Source: Macropodus opercularis
Lineage: Eukaryota > Chordata > Actinopteri > Anabantiformes > Osphronemidae
Length of the DNA: 64,000 bases
Direction: 5' to 3'
Assembly: GCA_030770545.1 (NCBI GenBank)
Contig: CM061102.1
Coordinates: forward strand, 7,119,501 to 7,183,500
Part shown: positions 38,085 to 49,318 of the stretch, piece by piece
Layout: every line of letters starts with the position of its first letter
Numbering within the stretch: the first letter of the stretch is position 1
Notes under the pieces: generated by a model
Told to the model about the DNA's origin: nothing
The model's input: the letters and a program-made list of their open reading frames with translations, nothing else
Databases searched by the model: none
Made by a program: the position numbers and the translations under genes

Positions 38085-41000
38085 ATGAGCTCTGGCTCTG
38101 CCCAGGATGTGGCAGTCGAGCATTTCCTGCGTGACATAGAGAGGCAAAGCAAGCGGCTACACTGCGCTGTGATAGGCTGCGAGGAGGCGCGACCCCGCAG
38201 CGACATGAACCTGCTGTATCGCAAGAGCCGTTTGGATTGGAGGCAGAGGGACCAAGAGGGAAGTAAAAAGAGGTGAGTGTATCAACTCACCCGAGCTCTG
38301 CACTCTGGGATTACATTACAGTTCAGTTCAGTGGGAAATAAACCTCTTATGTTCTGTGAATTAGTTTTATTTCAGAACCCTAATGCCGCACGCGTTTCAT
38401 AAGGGATTCGTCTGAAATAGCCTTGGAAAAATTTGCATAGAAGCAGTTCATAATGGAGTTAATACGTTCTGTATGAGATATCATAATATCAGCCATAATG
38501 TCAGAGGGCAAAAAGAGGCTAAAACCAATGAAAAGGAGAATGAATGGAGTTTTATCCTCATTTGCACTGAGACGTGTTAATTAGTTGATCTTTAAATGAT
38601 ACCTAGAGTTCAACTTCACTTAGAAATTCATAAACAATGCAGTCTACATAAGAACACACAGTAACACACACACTCAATGGTGGCAACAACGTGTACACTT
38701 TACAGTACAAAAATGCAAAAATAAAGAGAAGAGAAAAATAATCATATATACTGGTTAACTAAACTATCCAACAGCAACAGCTCATGGCAACTTACACGGC
38801 AGTAAGACCAGAATATTAACATTTTATGTGATAATACAACAGTTTTATGCCATTTTGTGCATATCTCTACATTAAAAATGTAACAAATAGCTTCATCCTT
38901 TCTTTTCAGCCCTGTAGAAATGGATGAGTTACTGAGTTATTGTAGCAGTGACGTAAGTAAGCAGTGTAGTGCAGTGTGTGTTCAAGGCTGTAAGTTCTCC
39001 ATTATTACAACACAGCTGGCTGACGATGTATCAAGGCCAGCACGTGAAAATTAATAGATGATAATTCACAATGCAGACTAAGTGCTGCTTGCCAATTAAA
39101 TAAAAATGAAGGGTGATGGTAATAATTACGTCTTGTATTAATATTTTCACCTGATGTTGGAGGTCAGATCAAAAATGATTCAAACTGCATGTTGAAACAC
39201 TCAAAAAACAAGACTAACAAACCAAATTTAATTATGTTGACCGTATTGTCTTAAGTATATTCATGCCTGTGGTTGTGTGATCTCAGCTTTAAGTGCCACC
39301 AATAATTCACCAAATGCCACGCTGAGTACAGGGCTGTCTGTGTCGCTGAGAACAGGGAGAGCATCAAAGGCAACAAATCAGTTCTCTTAGAAGCCTGGAC
39401 CAGTGCTTTCTGACTCACAGCAGTAATTGGAGGCCCTTGTGTTGGCAGCAGAGATCAGCGTCATGGCAGCATCAAGCCAGTGGAGGTGTAGTACAGCAAG
39501 TGGACAGTGATGAGCGATGAAAAGGCTGAGCCGAGCAGGGCAGAGCAGCAGAGGTGAGGAGCAGGACATGACCAGTGATGATTACAAACAGAGCAGGGTC
39601 AGGGATAAAACGGCACAAGGACAAAGCGCAATACAAACTGGTGGCGAGGACCGGCGACGTGGGGGGGCAGAGAAAGCAATATGAAGTATGACAGTTCGCC
39701 AGATCCTCAGGAGAGGAATCACTTTCCATAAAAAGAGAGAGAGAGCTGTGGAGACGGAGGACAGTAAATAGCCGAGTTTCAAAAATAGAGGCCGTCTTTT
39801 ACTTCTTCTTCCTTATGCAGACAGACTCTTTCCAGGAGTAGCAACAGGTGGAGCAAAAGCGAAGTTTTATTCTGGTACGGAAAGACATTACAGCACATAC
39901 TGCTGCAAAAGACTAATACTTTTTAAGTCAATAATTAATATTAAATTTGACAGTTTAACAGGATTAATATTGTGATTTTTGATATTGCACTTGTACTGTA
40001 GAAATTTAAAAGGGATGCATAATAATTGAATTAGGTTTAGTATTTTAAAGACAAAGATAAAGTTAATACCCCTTAAAACTCCAGTTATCTTAATGACACA
40101 AGGAATGAATGTTGACATTTGTCTCAGCTGCTACTGTTTGAACAGCTCATGCTGAGCTCACATGGTATGGCTGTAGATAGAGGCTGATACATTAGCTACA
40201 TAAATATAGTGGATGAATGTAGATTTGTTTTGTTGTTGCTCTTGCTGTTTTTGTTATTGTTGTTAATAATACATGAATAAATAATAATATGAAGAAGGAT
40301 TTCAGGAGAATCAACAGCCAGAACTCAGGTTTTATTGCAGTTTTAGTTTATCTTGGTGGCAGGAGAATTAGAGTAGTTCAAACCGTTACTCAAGACAACC
40401 TATAACTCAAGGAAATCAATTAAAGCCCTATGTATTGTGTCAGGTTCAACAGAATGAGGACAGCTTCCACACTCAATGCCAGACTTCACCAAGTGATGCT
40501 TTAACTGCTGTGATTTGTCTTCAAACCCGATTGGTTGCTCTCAAAGATAACATTTTCTGCAGATAGTCTCATTCAGCTCTTTAAACATAACCCACTCTTA
40601 AACTTTGCCCCAGAAAAGGTAAATTGGAAATAGGACGGTAGCTGCTAGCGGCTGAATTATCTACAAACTACAGTATCTCACCAAAGCCCTAAATGCATCT
40701 GGGAATATCTTGCACTCTGAGAAGGGGGTTAGTCTGTTCAGAGTTACCACAGGTGATCTTCAAAGGATGATTAAAGCAGCACATCAAGGCCTGTGAACAT
40801 AGATTCAAGGCATTCAGATCATACCAGTAATTAGCGAGCACCACTAGTGAGTAATCAAACTGTCACAAATTAGAAAGGTCCACTTCATATCTAAAAAAAA
40901 AAGTGCAGTCCACAAGACTTGACGTGAACAACTAAGTGTGGTTGAGGGCTTCTGCCCTAAGGAGCAGGACGCAAACAAACCTCTTCAAGCCGCTAGAAGA

Positions 41001-44000
41001 AGCTGCCCTGCCTCTGTTCTGGGCTAAATGGGCCACGTAGTAACTATGTCAATTATGAGTAAAGTACACATCACAGGCATTCAAGGGCAAAAACATACTT
41101 CTACAGATGGAACAAATCCTCCCACTCAGCTGTGGTTGTATACTCAGGTGTATTGTTGTGCCACACGCTTAAACACTGACACACAACGTGAAACAGGGCA
41201 TCTGTGCCAGCTATTGAAACCCATGCACGGTTGTTTTCGTTGACTGATAATTAATGAACATTTTCATCTGACAGTGGTAATAGAATGAAGGGTTTTAGTT
41301 TGTTCGTATTAGCAGTAAATGTTCCTTTTATGTATTGTTGTGGGACTTTAACGATGAAACTCCTACAAAGACAAATGATCAAATAGATAAATGGTAACTG
41401 ATTAAATGCTTCTGGCAATAATGAGCAGGCTACAAATGTGGGCTGAGGATATAAACATATAGCGAATTAGGGAATTCCAGCCGCACAGTCTGCACAAAGT
41501 GTACTTGGTTTCTGACAAGGGAATTGATTTTCTAATTGAATGTGTGCAGGGAGGAAGCAGATGTGGAGAAATTCTGATGGAAAGATATGTAAATGCGAAA
41601 GATGGAGGAGCTTGCAGGGCTTTTTTCTATTGCAGCAAAATCCCTGCAAGCCTTTGTTTGAAGACCAGAGTGAGGAAAGAAGGTCACAGAAAAGGGTAGT
41701 ATGTGACTGTTTGTGACGCTGTCTTCATGCTTCCTTCCTAACTCCTGCATAAATTGCAGCTCCACTCAGAACGACCCCTCAGCTACTGTTGGCAAAGTCC
41801 GAGACTTGGCTTCTTTCCGCCGTCACTTCCGCATGGGGTTTATGACCATGCCGGCCTCCCAGGACCTGTCCCCTCACTCCTGTGCCTCTGCCATGGCGCC
41901 ACGCTCGCAGTCCTGCCACGCTGTTGGTGCTGGAGATACAAGTCTGGAGAATGGAGATTATTCTGACACCCAGTCCCAACATGGTGGTAGGTGCCCTCCA
42001 GCCAAACCTAAGCGCCACCCCAGCACCCGCCTCAGCTCGTCATCCGCTGACAGCAGAGGACCTCCAGAGACGCCACCACCTCCTCCACCCACTCACTCCC
42101 AGGCCAAACACTCAGACAAGAAAAATGGTAAGTGATGATCTTCTGCTGTTCAGATTTGTTTTTCTTGCCTTCTGTACTGACTATTTTCTCTTCATATAGC
42201 TATGAAGAAGTCTGACTCTGGAGAGATTGGTGCAAAGAAGGTTCCTCCATTGAAACCCAAGAGAAGTCCCAGCACCCAGCTTTCCTTTGACCCTTTTCCT
42301 CCACGTGTGCCTCCTCCTGCCACATCCCTGCCTTTCCAGGCAGCAGACTGTCAGATTCAGACAGGAGACGGAGACGATGAGCCAGTCTATATAGAGATGG
42401 TGGGCCAGGTGTTCACCAGAGACAGCCAGACAGCCACCCCTCACCCTGTCACGCCTGTGGCTACCACGCCGGACTCTGACTCGGACCAGAGTGAGGCCAT
42501 CTACGAGGAAATGAAATATCCACTACAAGAGGACAGAGAGTCCCACAGACACCTGCCTCCCAAACACGAGAAACCGAAATCCTCTAAACACTTTCATGTC
42601 ACCCCTTCGTCCTCCAGCAGCTCCTCCTCTTTGCCACGCCCTGCCTCCTCTTCTCCTTCCTATTCCAAGCCTAAAGCTACCGTGTCCATCTCTCATTCGT
42701 CTCCTCTGCCTTCCTCAGCGTCCTCCACGCCTGTTCCCCAGGTTCTGTCCACCAGTCCACACACCCCACGTGCCCCTACTCCCTACTTGCTGCAAGGGAG
42801 TAAATCTGAGCCTGAGACCAATACAAAGATTCCTGCCCCCTTCCCTAATCTTTTACAACATCGCCCCCCATTACTTGCCTTTCCTCAGCCTGCGGCGGCC
42901 TCCAGCGGAGTAGGTGTGCAAAACAAGACGTCTGCTTCTGCAAAGATGGGAACTCAAACCTCCAGCGTGACAACTCAAGCCAGCAACTCCTCCTCAACGT
43001 CTAATGTCCCTGTATCCCTGTCGGGGTCCAAGGAGTCATCGGGAGGAAGTTCAAGCCAGCAGGACAAGCACAGCAGAGACGCCCAGCTAGGCCCTGCTCC
43101 TGGATTGAGAGCAAGGAGTCACTCCACACCCTTACCTCCGTCCTCCAAATCCACCTCCCCTTTCTCCCATCACCACCACCACCCGCACCATCGTCCCTCA
43201 CACTACCATCATTATCGCAAGCCAGAGAGAGGAGACTCCCCTGCTCCAATAAAGAGCAACTCACAGACATCGAACCAAGCCACAGCTCAAACTCAGACCA
43301 CAAGTGCAGGCAAGGAAGGCAAGTCTGTTAGCTTTCTCTTGAAATCTGATAAAGGAGACAGGGAAAAGGATAGGGACAAGGACAGGGACAAGGATAGGGA
43401 CCGTGAAAGAGAGAGGGATAGGGATAGGGGCAGAGACAGGGACAGGGAACGAGATAGAGACAAGGACAAAGACAAGGACAGAGAAAGAGACAGGGACAGG
43501 GATAGGGATAAGGACAGAGAGAGAGACAGGGAAAGAGACAAGGATCGGGATAGCGGGCCACACTCTCTACAGATGGATAACACCAGCAGCCAAACATCTC
43601 AAAGCAGCACCAGCTCAACCCCTACGCCATTATCCTCATCCCAGCGTCCTCATTCACGACCACATCTCCGCTCTCACACTCCTCATGGGCTGCCAGCATA
43701 CAAGCCGCCCTCCTCAGACAGCCCCTTGCTGTGGACCTACCCCTCCGGTGGCTTTCGCAGGCCGCCGGCTTACGAGAGTTTGCGAGGAAGCTCTCAGACA
43801 CCTTCCCTGCAACAGCCTTTGAGTCTCACAGGTATTGGTGAGGGGGCATCCAAGAATAACGGAGGGTCTGGATCCCACCAGTCAAAAGTTGGCTTCATGC
43901 CGTGGGACAGCAGTGCCAGCTTAACTGCGGACGAGGGGTCTTACTGGCCCATGCAGAGGAAACTATCCTTCAGCCATGGAAGCAGAGAGACAGAGAGTAA

Positions 44001-46023
44001 GTCAAAAGTCATTTTTACTACAGAGTGAAGCTGCTCAGTCCACAATCCAGCTTTGGTGAATATTTTAATTCTCTGACATATTCAATCTGTTCCATTCTGA
44101 TTTTAGGGGATGAAGGTCGTGCGTGGAACGGTAGTGCTGATGCCCTGTTAAGGATGGATAAAGAGGAGCTTGGGATGGGGTCGCGGGGAGGCCACTCAGG
44201 CATCCCGGTTCACTTCAGTGGTGCCAGCAGGGCCGTCTGTCACAGCGAGTCCTTGGCTGGTGTGGATAGCAGTCCAGGATATAGAGCCCTACCCAGAGTA
44301 GGATTGCCTCTTCCCTGCCAGACCTTCCCTGCCTGTCGCAACGGAGGTAGGCAAACACTTCAACAACATCTGAGCAGCTGATATATATCAGTGCATTTAG
44401 GATACTCACCTGCAACACACAGGTGCTCCGTAAACAGGCCCACATTCCTACAATCACAAATCCAGCTCCAGACCCATTACTTGGTTTTTACAAAGTGTAT
44501 TGTGTCAAACCTGTGCTGAGCAGTCAAATATCTGTTTCACCTACTTACATCACTGTTAAACTTGTTTTCGTAGTCTTTATCTTACTGCGGCTTAGTTGAG
44601 ATACACACTAATTGTTGAGAAATTAAAGATTATGATCACTACAAAAACTTAATTACATGCTCTTACCCATCGATTTAAATGTAATTCAGATTTACAACAT
44701 AATATAATAAATCCCACTTCCAGAGATATACCGAAAGAGAGAACATAATAAAAGCCTGCCAACATCACAAAATGCTTTAACATCTGGTGCTCACAAGTAT
44801 AAGGTGTAATACTTGTAAGTACACAGTGTGCAGAGGCTCTGTCCCAACTCATATGAGCGTATTTAGAAATTCACAGCTCTCTGTGGAAAGGAAACATACT
44901 GTCTAGTGTTCCCATTAGCTGGCACACAGAGTAACGTTTGCTTCTTTTCAGAAGTGGGGCGGCTGGGTCGCTCCTCCTCTGCTGCTGGAGTGAGACAGGT
45001 GGGTGGAGGAGACGTCCAGAGACAGAGCAGTCTACCAGCACGAGAAGCCCTGAATCAGGTGAATGTGGAATAGACCCTCGACTGTGTAGCTGTAGACTGA
45101 ATGAACTCCTCTGATGGTAAATTTAAGAATGAACATTAATATTGTTCTCGTTATTCTTTCCCGTCCTGCTGGAGACAGTGTTTCTGCAGATCTATTTATA
45201 GCCGGCAAATATGCCCACTGAGCAGAATAAGGTTCTGGCCTGGTACATGACGCAGGCTAATATGTAACCACTAAAGGGGGGTAGTGAGTGAGAGAACGTG
45301 ACGTACTGTGTTTGGGAGAGATGAACTGCAGTCTTTTAACAGCACATTTTGCCCAGATTCTGGCTGCATAGCAAGTGCTGATGCAGTTTGAGTGTGCTGC
45401 AGAGACTGTCTGCATGCGTCTGATTGACCCTCCCTCAACCTGTAATAGATGAAACAGCGCTGCATCCTGGTGGTTGTCCAGGGGAACTGTAGTTTTACTC
45501 AACATGTGCTCTGGATGGAGTATTTTGAAGTGTACTTCATCATGAAACGCTGTCTATTCTTACTGACACGACTTTGCCCGTTGTGCTTTAGCTGCATGGT
45601 CCCACCCAGCCTCAAGTGCCCTGCAGTCCCAGCAGTCCCAGTGTGTCTCGGCAGCAGCAGCAGCTTCAGCTCCACCAGCAGCAGCTACAGTTAAAGCAGC
45701 AGCTCCAGCAGCTTCAGCAACAGCACCACCTTCAGTTGCAGTTCCAGCAGCTCGCCCAGCTGGCACAGGGACAGCCTCCTGTCAGCGGAGGCACCACCCC
45801 GTCCACAACGCAGACCCAGAGAGACGGCAAGCTGCTGGAAGTCATCGAGCGTAAACGCTGCCTGTGCAAAGAGATCAAGGCCCACAGGCGCCCTGACAAA
45901 AGCCTGTGCAAGCAGGACAGCATGCCCATCCTCCCTAGCTGGAGACGGACACCTGAGCCTCGGAAGACTGGCACGCCACCTTGCCAGAGGCCACAGGCTG
46001 TCGTGTGGGACACAGCAATCTGA
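38085..46023 (+). CDS. nyap1: Neuronal tyrosine-phosphorylated PI3K adaptor 1 (NYAP1)
   Basis: NYAP proteins are phosphorylated by Fyn downstream of contactins, recruit PI3K and WAVE, and shape neurites. Coding exons 38085-38272, 41760-42127, 42200-43996, 44107-44346, 44952-45058 and 45592-46023 join in frame to 1,043 residues. Family marks: MNLLYRKSRLDWRQ (from 41), FRMGFMTMPASQD, the NHM region with two YxxM PI3K sites at Tyr249 (YIEM) and Tyr287 (YEEM), PPFPNLLQHRPPLLAFPQ-like block, RPPAYESL, LPCQTFPAC, and the end KLLEVIERKRC, PILPSWRR, WDTAI. The start at 38085 gives 40 residues before MNLLYRK that resemble the NYAP2 start. The alternative start is 38205. The protein is longer than recalled for human NYAP1 (841) because of low-complexity inserts: His-rich 509-526, Arg/Asp 572-636, and a Gln-rich stretch near the C-terminus (bases 45652-45768). 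Confidence 0.93.
38273..41759 (+). other. Intron 2 of nyap1 with a possible cassette exon
   Basis: Nothing resembling another gene is seen. A 43-base stretch at 38910-38952 has both a good acceptor (TCTTTTCAG) and a consensus donor (GAC|GTAAGT). Skipping it keeps the reading frame and including it breaks the frame. Confidence 0.5.
43357..43551 (+). repeat. Degenerate hexamer repeat encoding an Arg/Asp/Glu/Lys tract
   Basis: A 195-base array of GACAGG/GATAGG/GACAAG-type hexamers lies in frame inside the largest nyap1 exon. It encodes 65 residues of alternating basic and acidic residues with one glycine. Its opposite strand gives long spurious Ser-Leu frames. Confidence 0.9.
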
Positions 46024-48240
46024 GGTGGAAAGTGCAGCACTGAAGAGACAAAATACACAAATGGGTTGTAGATTGTTGAACAATTAATAATAAATGGGAG
46101 ATAAAATGGCTTCAGCTACTGGAAAATGTACTAAATGGTTTGTGGTGAGATGACGCCACAAAGAACGAAAGATTGTGGGACAACGAAGAAGACATTTGCT
46201 GGCACTCTTATCGTGTTGGAAACTGATCTTGGATCAGTCATGCTAGTTATGGGAGACTGAAATGATTTTGGGAAAAAGAACTGATAAAAGATGAGGTAAA
46301 GAGAAAGAAATGTTACAATCAGACTCATTTCTTACCCAGCTGATTTGTACTGGCTCTGTACTATGTACTATGTTATTGTGTTCTCTGATTGCCAATGATT
46401 TTTGCCACATAACACCAGTATTATTGCTACTAAAGGAAGAAACCAAGTAAACAATAACGGGTGGGATGTTTTCTGAAATTGGTGTTGCCAAATTTCTTCC
46501 TGACTACTTGACACATGTATTTTCTCCAGCGGTACACACAGACGAGAAAGGCAAGACTTACCGATAAGTTATTGAAGTGTTTCTTGAAATCGTGAATGCA
46601 TATGCGACGTTTTGGTATCAATAGGTTGTCATTGTGGATGCAAATAATCATCACTGAGGAGTAAAAGCTACCTACTGTATCTGTTTGCATATTTGTAATG
46701 TAAATCTATTTACTTTGTCAATGTTTCTGCAATTTTATAGCAATATGCTCCCAATGCTGGAGTAACATAATTAAAACTTGTGTCAACTAGCCTAACATAC
46801 ATATCTAAGACTTGAATAAGTCATATTTACTGTGTCATTCTCTGCATGTCACAATAGACATACAGTACTGTATAAATATGTGTAGAGATGATCATGTCTG
46901 ACTTTTACATACAGCAGATTCACTAGGACAGTATGATATGGTTGTATAAAACAATGAATGTGTTGCCTGGGGGGAAGGGAAGCGTGACACATGGCACTTA
47001 TGCTGCAGTCCAGTCAAATACACAGGTACAGCTCAGTGGTACAACAACTTCATCGTCCATGCTTACCCACAGTTGCACATTAGTGATTGTGCCACCTCAC
47101 AGAAAATCAAGCACTGACACTCATCAACACAGACTGTCAGACAACACGGTGCAACTGATGAGACTGTGAGTATTGATCACCTCAAACAGAATGCTGGAAC
47201 AATCTGCACAAAACATGGTATATGCTTAGGAGAAATTTAACCCTAATGTAGTGTAAATAGATATGTACAACTGTATTGAAAATGTAGCAATTATTTCCAT
47301 TTTCATACTTGTAATCAATACATATTATGTAGCATATACTGTATAAACATAACTTTGTTCACTTGTTTTTTCTAAAAGAATTAAGTACTTTATCTGCTGC
47401 AGCCAGTCCATGCATTAATTATAGTTCTACTAATAAACAGTGAGCCCTCTGAAGACGGGCACGGTCCAACAGTTGTTTATTTACATTTATGCAAGCCTCC
47501 CTTTAAGCTGTGTTATTGGTTTATTTGACTTGTTTTCTACATTCGTTTTTATTTGTGTACAGATTTCAACAACTGGTCGTCTTGACATTTAGAATACGTT
47601 GCTGCTATCTTGAACTACTGGTGTTGTTCATTCAACTACATGGTGTTACCATGAGAAATATTATTAATATAGTGGTTATTGTTACATATATTATTTCTGA
47701 AATCCACGTGATTTGAAGTTTGTACCTTGAAGAGTGAGCCCTTCTGTAATAGTATTAAGGCACTTGAATGTCTCTTGGTTGTTGTTGTTTCATGATAGTT
47801 AGCCACCAAACTGTACAGTACGGTACACAGTGAAAAGAAGACCTAAATGTTCGAGAGTCACTGCTTGGCCTTTTGTTTGAGTTCCACCTGCTTGTGTTTG
47901 TGGGTTGAGTCCTTTTTAAAAACAAACACATGCCAGGTTGAAGGAAATGGGCAAGTGCAATGCATGCAGAGATTCCTTACACTGAAAATGTTCCAATGAT
48001 ACTATCGTGCCCAACTTAATTTTAGATACCAAGTATTGACCTTACCATGATTCTTTTTTCACAGAGTGATATGGAAACCTAGGTATCATTTCCAAAATAG
48101 TTTACAGAAGCTGTGGGTTTTGTGTGTCTACTAAAACAGTGGCCATTATATGAGTGCCATACTATATTGATATGGTAAGATACGGTGTACCATGGAAATC
48201 ACTGTAGTGCTATATTTGCATTGATATTGTCATTAAAATA
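46024..48240 (+). other. nyap1 3' UTR and downstream intergenic DNA
   Basis: AATAAA at 46089-46094 is very early. Later signals occur near 47431 and 48234. The extent of the 3' UTR cannot be settled from sequence. No further gene is seen. Confidence 0.5.
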
Positions 48241-48533
48241 AATTTTATATAATGAACTTTACACGACAAACAGGGTCTTCGCATCTTTCCGTGCCTCGTG
48301 TTGTTTTGCAGTGCAACTGGTGATAAGTGGACATTGTGTACCCACAGCAGCAGGTGTTGCAACCACCACAGTTTCCAAGTGAGGGCGCTACCTTCACTCT
48401 CCACTGCTGCTGGTGTTGCTTTGCCTCACAAGCAGCGCATGAACTGAATGACCCGTCCGACATTTAACAGCCTGCATAGCTTGAATCTCAAACAGTTGCT
48501 TGCGTAGGATTGGTTAGGATTCAACGTGTTGCT

Positions 48534-48554
48534 ATAATAATAATAATAATAATA
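48534..48554. repeat. ATA/TAA trinucleotide microsatellite
   Basis: About six TAA units between nyap1 and atp1b2. Confidence 0.85.
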
Positions 48555-48759
48555 GTTGCTTTTCCATCTGTCCCAAGACAAATTTAAATATCTACATTAA
48601 AAATACTAGTATAAGACAAATATCAGCGCCTCAGTGTAGAATCAAAGGACAATAACTACACGAATGTAGATGTAGTCTTTATATATATCAGATGGACATT
48701 TTGTAGATGTTTTGTACGTGACCGTGTTTGCCTTAAGGCCTCGAATCAAAAGGCTTCCC

Positions 48760-49318
48760 TCATCCACCACAGCATTTGCCGGCTGCGCAATCGTTCACGC
48801 GTCCGGGTTGTGAGGAGAGACGATGTGCTGCAGATGATTGGCCAGTCGAGGGAACAGGAGGCGGGAGCAGTCGTGCCGGTGGAAGAGCATGAGGTTGAAA
48901 CGGAAAGGTGGGGGGTGGGGGTGCGTGTAGAGAGAGGCGGAGATAGTGCTTTACCGCAGTATCACTAGATTTCTGCACCACTCATCAAAACTCTGCGGCA
49001 TGCAGACCAGAGCTTGGGGAGACGCCACTCGCTAGGTTTGTGCTCAGTCTAGGTCCGCTGCCTACACATCTTCCTTTGGTGAGCCAGGCTATAGTAGTGA
49101 TTTTTAATTAATTTTCCATTCATTTGTGCGGCAGGTCTCTTCAACTGCCTGTTGTTCCCGCAGGAGGTTCAGGAGCGCGCTCTCTCTCTCTCTCTCTCGC
49201 TCTCTCTCTTGCTCTCTCTCTGTCTCTCGCTCGCTCTCAGCCGTCTGTCTTATTGTATCCACCCGGCGTTTGGAGCATCAGGGCGCATTTATTACAAGCT
49301 CTGAACTTTTATAACAAA
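48760..49318 (+). promoter_or_regulatory. atp1b2 promoter and 5' UTR
   Basis: A CpG- and GC-richer block precedes the atp1b2 start codon and includes a CT-rich tract at 49180-49238. The frame upstream of the start is open but has no ATG, so it is treated as untranslated. Confidence 0.5.
49180..49238. repeat. CT-rich microsatellite in the atp1b2 5' UTR
   Basis: CT dinucleotides are interrupted by CG and TG steps, 80 bases before the start codon. Such tracts are length-variable. Confidence 0.85.

Noticed and set aside
43261..43618. Long minus-strand frames rich in Ser-Leu or Pro-Cys opposite nyap1
   Set aside because: They are shadows of the hexamer repeat encoding the Arg/Asp tract. They have no splice signals or family resemblance.
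49124..49318. Open frame extending atp1b2 upstream with Ser-Leu repeats
   Set aside because: It has no ATG, is made by a CT microsatellite, and the protein from 49319 already has the expected beta-2 N-terminus.
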